From: Mycobacterium alsense
GTDB taxonomy: Bacteria > Actinomycetota > Actinomycetes > Mycobacteriales > Mycobacteriaceae
DNA: 64,000 nt
Direction of reading: 5' to 3'
Assembly (NCBI RefSeq): GCF_002086635.1
Contig: NZ_MVHD01000001.1
Coordinates: 62,001 to 126,000 of the forward strand
Shown: piece after piece, positions 43,492 to 51,794 of the stretch
Position numbering within the stretch: the first letter of the stretch is position 1
Layout: each line of letters opens with the position of its first letter
Position numbers and translations under genes: made by a program
The notes under the pieces: model-generated
What the model saw: the letters and a program-made list of their open reading frames with translations, nothing else
What the model was told of the DNA's origin: nothing
Database searches by the model: none

Positions 43492-45023
43492 TGGCTGCTA
43501 CCTCCGGTCCCGCCCGGCGTGATGAAGGGCGCCGGCAGCTGCGGGCCCGGCCCCGGCGGCGCGAGACCCGGAGCCGGTCCCGCTGGCGGCGGGCCGCCGC
43601 CGGCCGGGCCCGGTCGTTCCGTGCGTGCGCCCGGGGGCGCGTGCGCCGGCAGCGGCACCGGGGTGCCGGGAACGTCGGGCGGCGCATCGCCGGGACGGCC
43701 GGCGCTCGGCACGCCGGGCGCGGGCGGCAGCCCGTCGGGGTTGGGCGGTGACTCCTGTACATCCAGCGGCGCGGGAAAGCCGCCCGGGACCGCGCCGAAC
43801 GGTCCCTGGCCGGAAAGCGCGCACGGCAACGGGTTTGCGGGACGCGGCGGGCTGTCCGCGGCCGGGGTGTAGGAACACGGCGAGCCCGGCGGGACGGCGG
43901 GCCCCGGATGATCCGGGGTGCCCTCCAGCGCGGGCGGCGCGGGCGGCGGCGCGCCGTTGGGGAACCGAACGCCGTTGGGATCCGGCCAGCGGAACGCCGG
44001 CAGGCCGGCGCTGCGCCAGAAGTCCTCCGGGTCGATGCCCCGCTTTTTGAACGCCGCGTCCACCCACGGCTGAAGTACCTGATAGGGCACCAGATTCGCC
44101 ACGATCGCCTTGAAATAGGGTCCGGAGCCCACGGCCTCCGCCAGCGAAGCGGTGTACCTGCTCAGCAGCACCAGCACGTCGGCCAACTCGTTCTTGCGCT
44201 TGACCAGCTCGTCGCTGACCGTGCCCAACTCCTGCAGCACGTGGTGGAAGTTGGGGTTCTCCCCGATCAGGCCCGACACGTGCGTCGACACCGCGGACAC
44301 GTTGCTCAGCAGAATGCTCAGCGCCTGGCTGCGTTCCCGGAACGCCGAAAGCAGGGTCTCGGCGTTGACCAGCAATCCATTGAACTGTTGGCTCCGGTCG
44401 CCGAGCACGCGCGAGATCTTGCCGGCGTTGGCGAGCAGTTGCTTGATCTGCTCGTCGCGTTTGCCGACGGTGTCGGAGAACTTGGCGACGCCGTCGAGGG
44501 CCGCATTCAGATGCGGGGCGGTCTGATCGAAGGTCTCCGACAACACTTTCAGCGATCGTTTGACGACGTCAATGTTCCAGTCGGTCGCCGCCTTCGTGAC
44601 ATCGACGAACGCGTCGTAGATCTGATATGGCGTGGTGTTTTGTCCCGCGGGGAGAATCCCGTTGGGCCGCAACGGCTCCGTACCTCGCGGTTCGATCGCC
44701 ATGTTCTTGCGCCCGAGGACGGTGTCGGTGCGAATCGCCGCCCGGCTGCGGACCCCGATCGTCCGGCCCGCCAACGTGAATCCGACCAGGACCTTGTCGC
44801 CGCGGATCTCCAGCGAGCGCACCAGGCCGACGTTCACCCCGGCAATTTCCACTTTGTCGCCGGGGCTGATGCCCCCCGTGTCGGCGAATTGGGCGTAGTA
44901 GGTGGGCGTGGCGAACAGCATCGGGACACTGGTGAAGCTTTGCCCGACGCCGACGACGAGCAGCGTGACCACCGCGCCCATCAGCCCGACGCGGCCGCGG
45001 TTGAATTCCGTCAGGCTTCTCAT
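43488..45023 (-). CDS. mce2C: Mce-family protein Mce2C with long Pro-rich tail
   Basis: MCE subunit C, 511 residues. N-terminal helix VGLMGAVVTLLVVGVGQSF (about 12-30); Mce domain GGISPGDKVEIAGVNVGLVRSLEIRG; helical zone (DKVSAVSTHV-type; LVKRKNELADVLVLLSRYTASL). About the last 140 residues are Pro/Ala/Gly-rich (PAVPPGSPCSYTPAADSPP, PPPAGPAPGLAPPGPGPQLP). ATG at 45023 overlaps the mce2B stop (ATGA). The tail probably reaches through the peptidoglycan or is disordered. Confidence 0.87.
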   Translation of the reverse strand: MRSLTEFNRGRVGLMGAVVTLLVVGVGQSFTSVPMLFATPTYYAQFADTGGISPGDKVEIAGVNVGLVRSLEIRGDKVLVGFTLAGRTIGVRSRAAIRTDTVLGRKNMAIEPRGTEPLRPNGILPAGQNTTPYQIYDAFVDVTKAATDWNIDVVKRSLKVLSETFDQTAPHLNAALDGVAKFSDTVGKRDEQIKQLLANAGKISRVLGDRSQQFNGLLVNAETLLSAFRERSQALSILLSNVSAVSTHVSGLIGENPNFHHVLQELGTVSDELVKRKNELADVLVLLSRYTASLAEAVGSGPYFKAIVANLVPYQVLQPWVDAAFKKRGIDPEDFWRSAGLPAFRWPDPNGVRFPNGAPPPAPPALEGTPDHPGPAVPPGSPCSYTPAADSPPRPANPLPCALSGQGPFGAVPGGFPAPLDVQESPPNPDGLPPAPGVPSAGRPGDAPPDVPGTPVPLPAHAPPGARTERPGPAGGGPPPAGPAPGLAPPGPGPQLPAPFITPGGTGGSSQ

Positions 45024-46051
45024 TGCGGCGTGCACCTCCCCGTGGGCTGCTGGAAGAGCCTGATCGTGCGCACCGGGCCGCCGGGCTGTAATCCGTTGAC
45101 CTTCACCAAGAGATCACACAGGTAGAAGTTGAAGAAGTCGCCGTAGGTCCCGCCGGCGCGACCGATGATGCGGTAGGCCTCCGGCAACTTGGCCAGCACT
45201 CCGTCCAGGGTCGGCAGGTCGTCGATGAGCGGCTGCTGGATGCCCTCGAGGTATCCGACGGTGCCGTGCAGCAGCGGCCGGTCCTCCGCGAGCAGGTCGG
45301 CCAGGGTTCCCGCGGCGTTGCTCAGGTGTGCCACCGCCGCGGCCAGCGGATCCGCCCGGTTCTTCAGCCCGGTGATCAGCAGCTCGAGGTTGTCGACGGT
45401 TCTGTCGAACTCCTTTTGATGCTTGACCGCGGTGGCCAGCACCGTGTTCAGGTTGTTGATGACCTCGCCGATCGCCCGGTCGCGCCCGGCCAGCGTCGCG
45501 GTCAATGACGCCGTCTGGTCGAGGATGTCGTTGATGGTGGCACCCTGACCCTGGAACACCGTGATGATCGACTGGGCGATGCTGTTCACCTTGTTCGGGT
45601 CCAGCGCCTTGAACAGCGGGCGGAACCCCCCGATCAGCGCGTCGAGATCCAGCGCCGGCTGGGTGTGCTCGAGCGGGATCGTGCCACCCGGCGGCAGCCG
45701 CCGACCGCTGTCGCCGCGCTTGAGCTCCAGGTAGCGATCGCCGATCAGGTTGAGGTAGCGGATCGACGCGGTGGTCGCCCGGTCCAGCGACAGCGAGCGA
45801 TCCACGTTGAAGTCCACCACCACCCGCCTGTCCCCGTCGGTCAGCGTCACCTTGGCGACCTTGCCGACCTCCACCCCGGAGGCCCGGACGAACTGCCCGG
45901 CCCGGAGCCCGCTCACGTCGGCGAACACGGCCGAATACCCGGTGGTGCGGTCGAATCGCACCTGCCCGAACACGACGATGATCATCACGGTGAACAGCAA
46001 GAGCACCGACCAGAAGACGCCGAGTTTGACCGCTGTGCCAGTGCCTTTCAT
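45020..46051 (-). CDS. mce2B: Mce-family protein Mce2B
   Basis: MCE subunit B, 343 residues, short of the others because it lacks a Pro-rich tail. N-terminal helix LGVFWSVLLLFTVMIIVVFGQV (about 10-31); Mce domain VSGLRAGQFVRASGVEVGKVAKVTL; helical zone (ATINDILDQTASLTATLAGRD). It ends YGDFFNFYLCDLLVKVNGLQPGGPV, a family-typical segment. Ten-base gap after mce2A, so co-transcribed. Confidence 0.88.
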   Translation of the reverse strand: MKGTGTAVKLGVFWSVLLLFTVMIIVVFGQVRFDRTTGYSAVFADVSGLRAGQFVRASGVEVGKVAKVTLTDGDRRVVVDFNVDRSLSLDRATTASIRYLNLIGDRYLELKRGDSGRRLPPGGTIPLEHTQPALDLDALIGGFRPLFKALDPNKVNSIAQSIITVFQGQGATINDILDQTASLTATLAGRDRAIGEVINNLNTVLATAVKHQKEFDRTVDNLELLITGLKNRADPLAAAVAHLSNAAGTLADLLAEDRPLLHGTVGYLEGIQQPLIDDLPTLDGVLAKLPEAYRIIGRAGGTYGDFFNFYLCDLLVKVNGLQPGGPVRTIRLFQQPTGRCTPQ

Positions 46052-46061
46052 GGATTCCTCG

Positions 46062-47285
46062 TCATGGGTTGATCGTGTTCTCCCCGTATTGGCGTCCCCA
46101 CACGTATTCGGTGAACATCGGCTGGCCGAGCTCGAGGTGGTTGTAGGGCGCGAGGCTGGCCCCGGTGTCCATCACCAGATACGGCGCCGGCCACAGTTCG
46201 CGGGTGATGGTCTGCCAGCAGCCCGGCCGACCGCCGGGCCCACCGTGGGCGTTCACCCGCGGCAGGTTGTCCGGATACACGTACGGGTTGGGCGATCCCG
46301 CGACCGTTCCGAAGCCCGCGAGCGAATAGCCGTTGCCGCCAACGGCGTTCGCGACCTTGGGCGCGGCCTCGTCGAAGTTGCGGATCATGCAGAACAGTTC
46401 GGGGCTGTAGGTGTCGAGGAGCTCAGCGGTGGGAACCAGATCGGCGGCCCCGCGCGAGAGGTACGGTCCCGCCCGGGCGAAGAGGTCTTCACCGGTGCGC
46501 CCCACGCCCACCGCCGCCAACAGCGCGGCATCCAGGTCGCCCTGCTGCCTGGTCAACGTGCGCGCGGTGGTCAGCGCGTTGCGCAGGAACTCCCACAGAT
46601 CCGGCGAGGCCTTGCTGTAGACGTCGGCCAGGTCCGCCAACCGCCGGACGTCGTACCTGATCTGGGGCATCCGCGGGTTCAGCTGCGCGAGAATCTCATT
46701 CCCGTTGACGATCGACTCCCCGAACTTGCGGCCCAGACCCCCGAGCGCCTGCGCCAGCGCGGACAGCGTCGCGTTCAGCTCGACCGGGTCCACCTTCTCG
46801 GCCAACGACGTGACCGTCTCGAACAGGGTGTTGAATTCGGTGGTCACCGACCGCACGTCGATCACGTCACTCGGCGAGATGCGCCGCGGCGCCGGGTTTT
46901 CCGGCGAGGTCAGCGACACGTACTTGTTGCCGAACAGCGTGGCCGCCTCGATGTTGGCCACCACGTTGGCCGGAATCAGGTCGACATAGCGCGGGTTGAC
47001 GTCCAACGCCAGCTTGGCCGCCGGCCTGCCGTCGCGCTCCATCTCCGAGATGGCGGCCACCCGACCGATCTCCACGCCGTTGTAGGTGACCTTCGAGCCC
47101 GGCTCCATCACCAGGCCCGCCCGCGAAGCCACCATGGTCAGCTGTGTCTTGGGCGTGAAGTCGCCCCGAAATTGCCGGTACACCAACGCAAGAACCAGAC
47201 CGCAGACCAACAGCAGGACCACGCCCTCGACGTAGACCCACGCGCGTCGGCTTTTCCGCGTCACGGGTATGGTCATGGCAGTCAT
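46062..47285 (-). CDS. mce2A: Mce-family protein Mce2A
   Basis: MCE subunit A, 407 residues. N-terminal helix VYVEGVVLLLVCGLVLALVYRQF (about 17-39); Mce domain VMEPGSKVTYNGVEIGRVAAIS; C-terminal half with the A-type motifs LFCMIRNFDEAAPKV and GRPGCWQTITRELWPAP. ATG at 47285 begins four bases after the yrbE2B stop; ATG at 47276 is an alternative. The A subunit was first named for mammalian cell entry, but the complex is a lipid transporter. Confidence 0.9.
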   Translation of the reverse strand: MTAMTIPVTRKSRRAWVYVEGVVLLLVCGLVLALVYRQFRGDFTPKTQLTMVASRAGLVMEPGSKVTYNGVEIGRVAAISEMERDGRPAAKLALDVNPRYVDLIPANVVANIEAATLFGNKYVSLTSPENPAPRRISPSDVIDVRSVTTEFNTLFETVTSLAEKVDPVELNATLSALAQALGGLGRKFGESIVNGNEILAQLNPRMPQIRYDVRRLADLADVYSKASPDLWEFLRNALTTARTLTRQQGDLDAALLAAVGVGRTGEDLFARAGPYLSRGAADLVPTAELLDTYSPELFCMIRNFDEAAPKVANAVGGNGYSLAGFGTVAGSPNPYVYPDNLPRVNAHGGPGGRPGCWQTITRELWPAPYLVMDTGASLAPYNHLELGQPMFTEYVWGRQYGENTINP

Positions 47286-47289
47286 GCCG

Positions 47290-48168
47290 CTACACCGTGA
47301 GGTTGAAGTTCGGGTCGACGCCATAGAGCGCCAACTGGGCCAGCAGGACGACCACCACAACCGAGACCAGCGAGAATCGCATCGATCGACCGACCGCCTG
47401 GCCGACTCCCACCGGGCCGCCGCTGGCGGTGTAGCCGTAATAGCAGTGCGTGATCATCACCACCACCGCGATCACGACGACCTCCACCACCGACCAGCCC
47501 ACGTCCTCGGGGCGCAGAAAAGTGCGAAAGTAGTGCTCGTAGGTGCCGTTCGACTGGCCGTAGAACACCGTCGTGACGACCTGGCCCGAGGTGAACGCCA
47601 TGTCGAGCGCCAGCGCGTACAGCGGCACGATCACCGCGAGCCCGCCCAGGACGCGGGTGGAGACGAGAAACGAAATCGACTTGATGCCCATGACTTCCAG
47701 CGCGTCGATCTCCTCGCTGATCCGCATGGCGCCCAGCTGGGCGGTCGCCCCGGCGCCGACGGTGGCGGCCAAGGTGACGCCGGCGACGATGGGCGCGGCC
47801 ACCCGCGTGTTGGCGAGCGCGGCAAAGAATCCGGTGAACGCCTCGACCCCGATGTTGCCCAGCGACGCGAAGCCCTGGATGGCGATCAGCGAACCGCCGG
47901 ACAACGTCACGAAGCCGATGATCGCGACGGTGCCGCCGACGACGGCCATGGCGCCGGTGCCCATGCCGATCTCGGCGATCAGCCGCAGGGTCTCCCTGCG
48001 GTAGTGGCGCAGGGCCCACCCGATCTGCCCGATGCTGGTGCGGGTGAACCTGGCGAAAACCCCGACCTGCCAAAGCCTTCGGACCGCACCGCCGCCGTAA
48101 CGGTCGAGGTTTGCGGCCGTCCGCGGATAGCGGGCGCGCAGTACGACGGCCGTCGACGCGGCGGCCAC
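47290..48168 (-). CDS. yrbE2B: YrbE2B permease (MlaE family)
   Basis: Second of two MlaE-type permeases of the Mce2 transporter. 292 residues with five or six membrane segments. Signature: [56 protein letters not shown] (the EExDALxxMG coupling helix for the Mce ATPase MceG, encoded elsewhere), and THCYYGYTASGGPVGVGQAVGRSM. GTG at 48168 starts one base after the yrbE2A stop. Confidence 0.92.
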   Translation of the reverse strand: MAAASTAVVLRARYPRTAANLDRYGGGAVRRLWQVGVFARFTRTSIGQIGWALRHYRRETLRLIAEIGMGTGAMAVVGGTVAIIGFVTLSGGSLIAIQGFASLGNIGVEAFTGFFAALANTRVAAPIVAGVTLAATVGAGATAQLGAMRISEEIDALEVMGIKSISFLVSTRVLGGLAVIVPLYALALDMAFTSGQVVTTVFYGQSNGTYEHYFRTFLRPEDVGWSVVEVVVIAVVVMITHCYYGYTASGGPVGVGQAVGRSMRFSLVSVVVVVLLAQLALYGVDPNFNLTV

Positions 48169-48169
48169 G

Positions 48170-48967
48170 CTAGCGCCCCGTCCCGAATCGCACGCCGATC
48201 GTGGTCAGCACCACGTTGACCGCGAACAGCGCGATCACGCACAACACCAGCGTCTCGTTGACGGCGATGCCGACGCCCTTGGGGCCGCCCTTCGTCGTCA
48301 GGCCGCGATAGCACCCGACCAGGCCTGCGATCGTGCCGAACGAGGCGGACTTGACCACCGAGATGACCACCTCGGGCAAACCGGTGACCAGGGTGAGGGT
48401 GCCGACGTAGGCGCCGGCCGAGATGTGTTGGATGAAAACCCCGAACACGAACCCACCGACGAGACCGATGGTGATGACCGCGCCGTTGAGCAGCGTGGCG
48501 ACGATGGTCGCGGCGACGACGCGCGGCACCACCAGCCGGTGGATCGGGTCGATGCCCAGCACCTCCAGCGCGTCGATCTCCTCGCGGATGGTGCGCGCGC
48601 CCAAATCGGCGCAGATCGCCGTCGAGCCGGCGCCGGCGATCACCAGCACGGTGGTCAGCGGCCCCAGCTGCGTCACCGCTCCCAATGCCGCTCCCGCGCC
48701 GGAGATGTCGGCGGCGCCGAACTCCGCCAGCAGGATGTTCAGCGTGAAGATGATGAGCACGGTCAGCGGGATCGCCACCGCGAGCGTCGGCAGCAGGGAG
48801 ACGCTGGTGATGAACCAGCCCTGCTCGATCGTCTCCCGCCAGTGGAAGGGCCGGCGAAACAGCGCCTTGCCGGTGAGCACGCAGGTGCGGAAGAAGCCGC
48901 CGATCGCGTCGATCCCGGGCTGGATCTGGCCGCGGAGGTAGGCGGTGACCACGGTCGCGGTGCTCAT
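48170..48967 (-). CDS. yrbE2A: YrbE2A permease (MlaE family)
   Basis: First MlaE-type permease of the Mce2 transporter, 265 residues. Signature: [34 protein letters not shown] (coupling-helix motif), [22 protein letters not shown], and [25 protein letters not shown]. The ATG at 48967 overlaps the mce2R stop by four bases (ATGA), so it is coupled to its regulator. Confidence 0.92.
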   Translation of the reverse strand: MSTATVVTAYLRGQIQPGIDAIGGFFRTCVLTGKALFRRPFHWRETIEQGWFITSVSLLPTLAVAIPLTVLIIFTLNILLAEFGAADISGAGAALGAVTQLGPLTTVLVIAGAGSTAICADLGARTIREEIDALEVLGIDPIHRLVVPRVVAATIVATLLNGAVITIGLVGGFVFGVFIQHISAGAYVGTLTLVTGLPEVVISVVKSASFGTIAGLVGCYRGLTTKGGPKGVGIAVNETLVLCVIALFAVNVVLTTIGVRFGTGR

Positions 48968-49683
48968 CGCCGGTCCTCGCGGCGGTCGAGCGCGCCGATC
49001 AGCGCGGCGTTGGCGAGCTCGAGGGCGTCGTGGGCGGCTCGCTTCGCGGCGGCGGGGTCGCCGGCGCGAATCGCGGCGGCCAATTTTCGGTACGCGTCCC
49101 GGTGCGTGGCCCCGGCGGTCATCGTAGCGCCCAGCGCGGCCAGCGCCGGCTCATACGCAGCACGAAAAGCGTTGTACATCAACCGGAATACGATCGATCC
49201 GGTGCCGTCCACCACGTGATCCCAGAAGGCGAGCGTGTCGCGGTGCCACTCGAGGTGGTCCTGGTCGGCCTCGAGGAGGCGCAGCGAACCGTCGAGCAGT
49301 TCGGCCAGTTCGGGTTCGTGCCGCTCGGCGGCCAGCTCGGCGACCTTCGGGCCGATGCGCAGCCGGGTCTCGAGGATGCTGCGGAACACGGCGGGATCGA
49401 GCCCGCCATCGCGAAAGAGCAACCGGGGCAACAGGTCAAGGCTGCCGTGCCGCCGGAAATCTCGCACGGTGGTGACGCCGCCGTGGCGCACCTCGACCAG
49501 GCTGGCCGCCGAAAGCCGCTTGATGCCCTCGCGGACGGCGGGCCGCGACACCCCGAAGGCCTCCGCCAACCGGCGCTCGCTGGGTAACGCCTCACCGGGC
49601 CGCATCTGCCCGCTGAGCACGTCGGCGGCGATCTGCTCGAAGACCTTCTCGGGCACCGATCGATGTACCGGCTGCACCACCAT
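48964..49683 (-). CDS. mce2R: FadR/GntR-type regulator Mce2R
   Basis: Repressor of the mce2 operon, 239 residues, ortholog of Rv0586. The GntR winged helix-turn-helix lies at about residues 13-75 ([36 protein letters not shown]). The FCD-type effector domain holds [34 protein letters not shown] and [25 protein letters not shown]. Fatty-acid or acyl-CoA effectors are usual for FadR relatives. ATG at 49683 begins the operon; a matching palindromic operator lies 33-45 bases upstream. Confidence 0.92.
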   Translation of the reverse strand: MVVQPVHRSVPEKVFEQIAADVLSGQMRPGEALPSERRLAEAFGVSRPAVREGIKRLSAASLVEVRHGGVTTVRDFRRHGSLDLLPRLLFRDGGLDPAVFRSILETRLRIGPKVAELAAERHEPELAELLDGSLRLLEADQDHLEWHRDTLAFWDHVVDGTGSIVFRLMYNAFRAAYEPALAALGATMTAGATHRDAYRKLAAAIRAGDPAAAKRAAHDALELANAALIGALDRREDRR

Positions 49684-49715
49684 GTGGCCAGTGTGGCTGC
49701 TGTGACGTGAGTCAA

Positions 49716-49728
49716 GTGGTCAGACCAC
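49716..49728. promoter_or_regulatory. predicted Mce2R operator
   Basis: GTGGTC-A-GACCAC is a perfect 6+6 palindrome around one central base and fits the FadR-subfamily consensus TGGT-N(2-3)-ACCA. It lies 33-45 bases upstream of the mce2R ATG, where autorepression would block transcription. Confidence 0.65.
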
Positions 49729-49762
49729 CGGCGTGTCGCGATTCTTTCGGCGCTGTGGGCGG

Positions 49763-50716
49763 CTAACTCCCCGCCCGCCGAGCCACCACGAACAGATTCC
49801 CCGGAATCTGGTCCTCGACCTCCCGCGGCGCCTTACGCCCGTAGCCGGCCATCAGCTCGTCGGTCGGCGTCACGGTCACGTCCCAGCCACGGCGGCGGAA
49901 CCAGTCGCCGACGTCCTCGCGCTCCTCGAAATACCACAGTTCGTCGGTCCGGGGGATCTCGCGGCCCGGGTCCACCTTGGCCATGATGGCGCGCACCCGA
50001 TCCATGCGCTCGCGGCGCCTGGCGCGCGCGTCGGCGTCGAGGAACTTTGGTCCCAGCGCCTCGACGGCGACCCGGCTGCCGGCCGCGCTGAGTTCCTGCA
50101 CGCGGGCGAACAACAGCTCCTGGGCCGCGGCGGGCAGATAGGGCATCAGCCCCTCGGCCGACCAGGCGCTGGGCGCGTCGACGTCAAAGCCCGCTTGCCG
50201 CAACGACTCCGGCCAGTCCATGCGCAGGTCCACCGGGACGGCGACCCGGTTGCAGGTGGGCTCGGCGCCATGCTCGGTCAGCGTGGACAACTTGAACTCC
50301 AGCACCCTGGGCTGGTCGAGCTCGTAGACGGCGGTGCCGTCGGGCCAGGGCAGGCGCCACGCCCGCGCGTCCAGGCCCGCGGCCAGGATCACCGCCTGGC
50401 GGATGCCGGATCGGGTTGCCTCGAGGAAGAACTCGTCGAAAAACGCCGTCCGCGAAGCCATGTAGGCGACCATCGACTGCATCTGCAGCGGCAGGCTGGG
50501 TTCGGCCTCGATCAGCTCGGGCGGCAGCGCCGGGGCGGAATGCCAGTTCCACACGCCGTCGCCGACGGCGTCGAGGAAAACCTGCGCGAACGGATCCTCG
50601 ATCAGGGGGGTCGCGCTGCGGGTTTCGGCGGCGCGGGCCGAGGCCACGCCCAACGCCGTCGCGCCCACGCTCTCGGTGATCTCCCAGCTGTCGTTGTCGC
50701 TTCTGGCGCCGCTCAT
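49763..50716 (-). CDS. SAM-dependent methyltransferase, mycobacterial Omt/LCMT-like family (copy 2)
   Basis: A 317-residue methyltransferase of the expanded mycobacterial family distantly related to leucine carboxyl methyltransferase. Seen: the family N-terminus [22 protein letters not shown], the SAM-binding [36 protein letters not shown], and [21 protein letters not shown]. Substrates of the family are mostly unknown. ATG at 50716 overlaps the upstream copy's stop (ATGA); the two are a tandem duplicate and a coupled operon. Confidence 0.88.
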   Translation of the reverse strand: MSGARSDNDSWEITESVGATALGVASARAAETRSATPLIEDPFAQVFLDAVGDGVWNWHSAPALPPELIEAEPSLPLQMQSMVAYMASRTAFFDEFFLEATRSGIRQAVILAAGLDARAWRLPWPDGTAVYELDQPRVLEFKLSTLTEHGAEPTCNRVAVPVDLRMDWPESLRQAGFDVDAPSAWSAEGLMPYLPAAAQELLFARVQELSAAGSRVAVEALGPKFLDADARARRRERMDRVRAIMAKVDPGREIPRTDELWYFEEREDVGDWFRRRGWDVTVTPTDELMAGYGRKAPREVEDQIPGNLFVVARRAGS

Positions 50717-51672
50717 TCCGGGCTCACCCCCGCCCCGCGCCCGGCGGACACGAAAAGGGTCGAGGGGGCGGCGTCTTCGATGTTCTGCGGGGGTCGCCGG
50801 CCGCAGTCGGCCATCATCTGTTCGGCCGGCGTCACCGTCACGTCCCAGCCGTGCCGGCGCAACCAGTCGCCGACATCCTCGCGCTCCTCGAAGTACCACA
50901 GGTCCTGAACCTCGGGCAGATCGCGGTCGGGCTCCAGCTTGGCCATCAGGTCGCGGATCCGACGCATGTTCGCGCGCCGCCTCGCGATCGCGGCCTCGTC
51001 GAGGAAGTCGGGGCCCGGCGCCTCGACGGCGATCCGGCTGCCGGCCGCGCCGAGCGCGTGAACGCGCTCGAACAGCAGCTCGTGGGCGACCGCCGGCAAA
51101 AACGGCAGCAGCCCCTCGGCCGACCACGCGCCGGGCGCTTCCGCGTCAAAGCCGGCCCCCTGCAACGCGGCAGGCCAGTCGTGTCGCAGGTCGACCGGGA
51201 CGGGCACCAGGTTGCACGTCGGGCGCGCGCCGTGTTCCCGCAACGTGGCGGACTTGAATTCCAGCACGCGGGGCTGGTCGAGTTCGTACACCGTCGTGCC
51301 GTCCGGCCAGGGCAGCCGCCACGCCCGCGAGTCCAAGCCCGCCGCCAGGATCACCACCTGGGCCACACCGGCGCGCGTCGCATCGAGGAAGAACTGATCG
51401 AAGAACGACGTCCGCGCGGCCATGTAGTCGACCATGCCCCGCATTCGCGGCTGCAGCTCGGGCTCGGCCTCGACGATCTCCGCGGGCAGGTTGGGCGCCG
51501 CGAACCAGGTCCACATGCCCTCGCCCGCGGCGTCGAGGAACACCCGCGCGAACGGGTCGCTGATCAGCGGGTTTTCGCTCTCGCTCTCCGCAGCGCGGGC
51601 CGCGGCGACACCCAGTGCCGTGGCGCCCACACTCTCGGTGATGTCCCAGGTGTCGTTGTCGGCCCTCGCCAC
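50713..51672 (-). CDS. SAM-dependent methyltransferase, mycobacterial Omt/LCMT-like family (copy 1)
   Basis: A 319-residue paralog of the following gene, with the same blocks: [80 protein letters not shown] and [25 protein letters not shown] at 51672 is chosen over the in-frame opening at 51699 because GGAGGGC is seven bases upstream. The pair sits between mce2R and the flippase-like gene, which are adjacent in H37Rv. Confidence 0.87.
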   Translation of the reverse strand: MARADNDTWDITESVGATALGVAAARAAESESENPLISDPFARVFLDAAGEGMWTWFAAPNLPAEIVEAEPELQPRMRGMVDYMAARTSFFDQFFLDATRAGVAQVVILAAGLDSRAWRLPWPDGTTVYELDQPRVLEFKSATLREHGARPTCNLVPVPVDLRHDWPAALQGAGFDAEAPGAWSAEGLLPFLPAVAHELLFERVHALGAAGSRIAVEAPGPDFLDEAAIARRRANMRRIRDLMAKLEPDRDLPEVQDLWYFEEREDVGDWLRRHGWDVTVTPAEQMMADCGRRPPQNIEDAAPSTLFVSAGRGAGVSPE

Positions 51673-51794
51673 GCTCGTGCCCTCCGATTCGACTAGCACA
51701 ACTACCTATCACTGGCCGACCCTACGCGCGTCAGGTGGCACGCGCCGTCCGCCGGGATCGACAAGGACGCGAACGGTCGTCAAAGATCTGAGCC

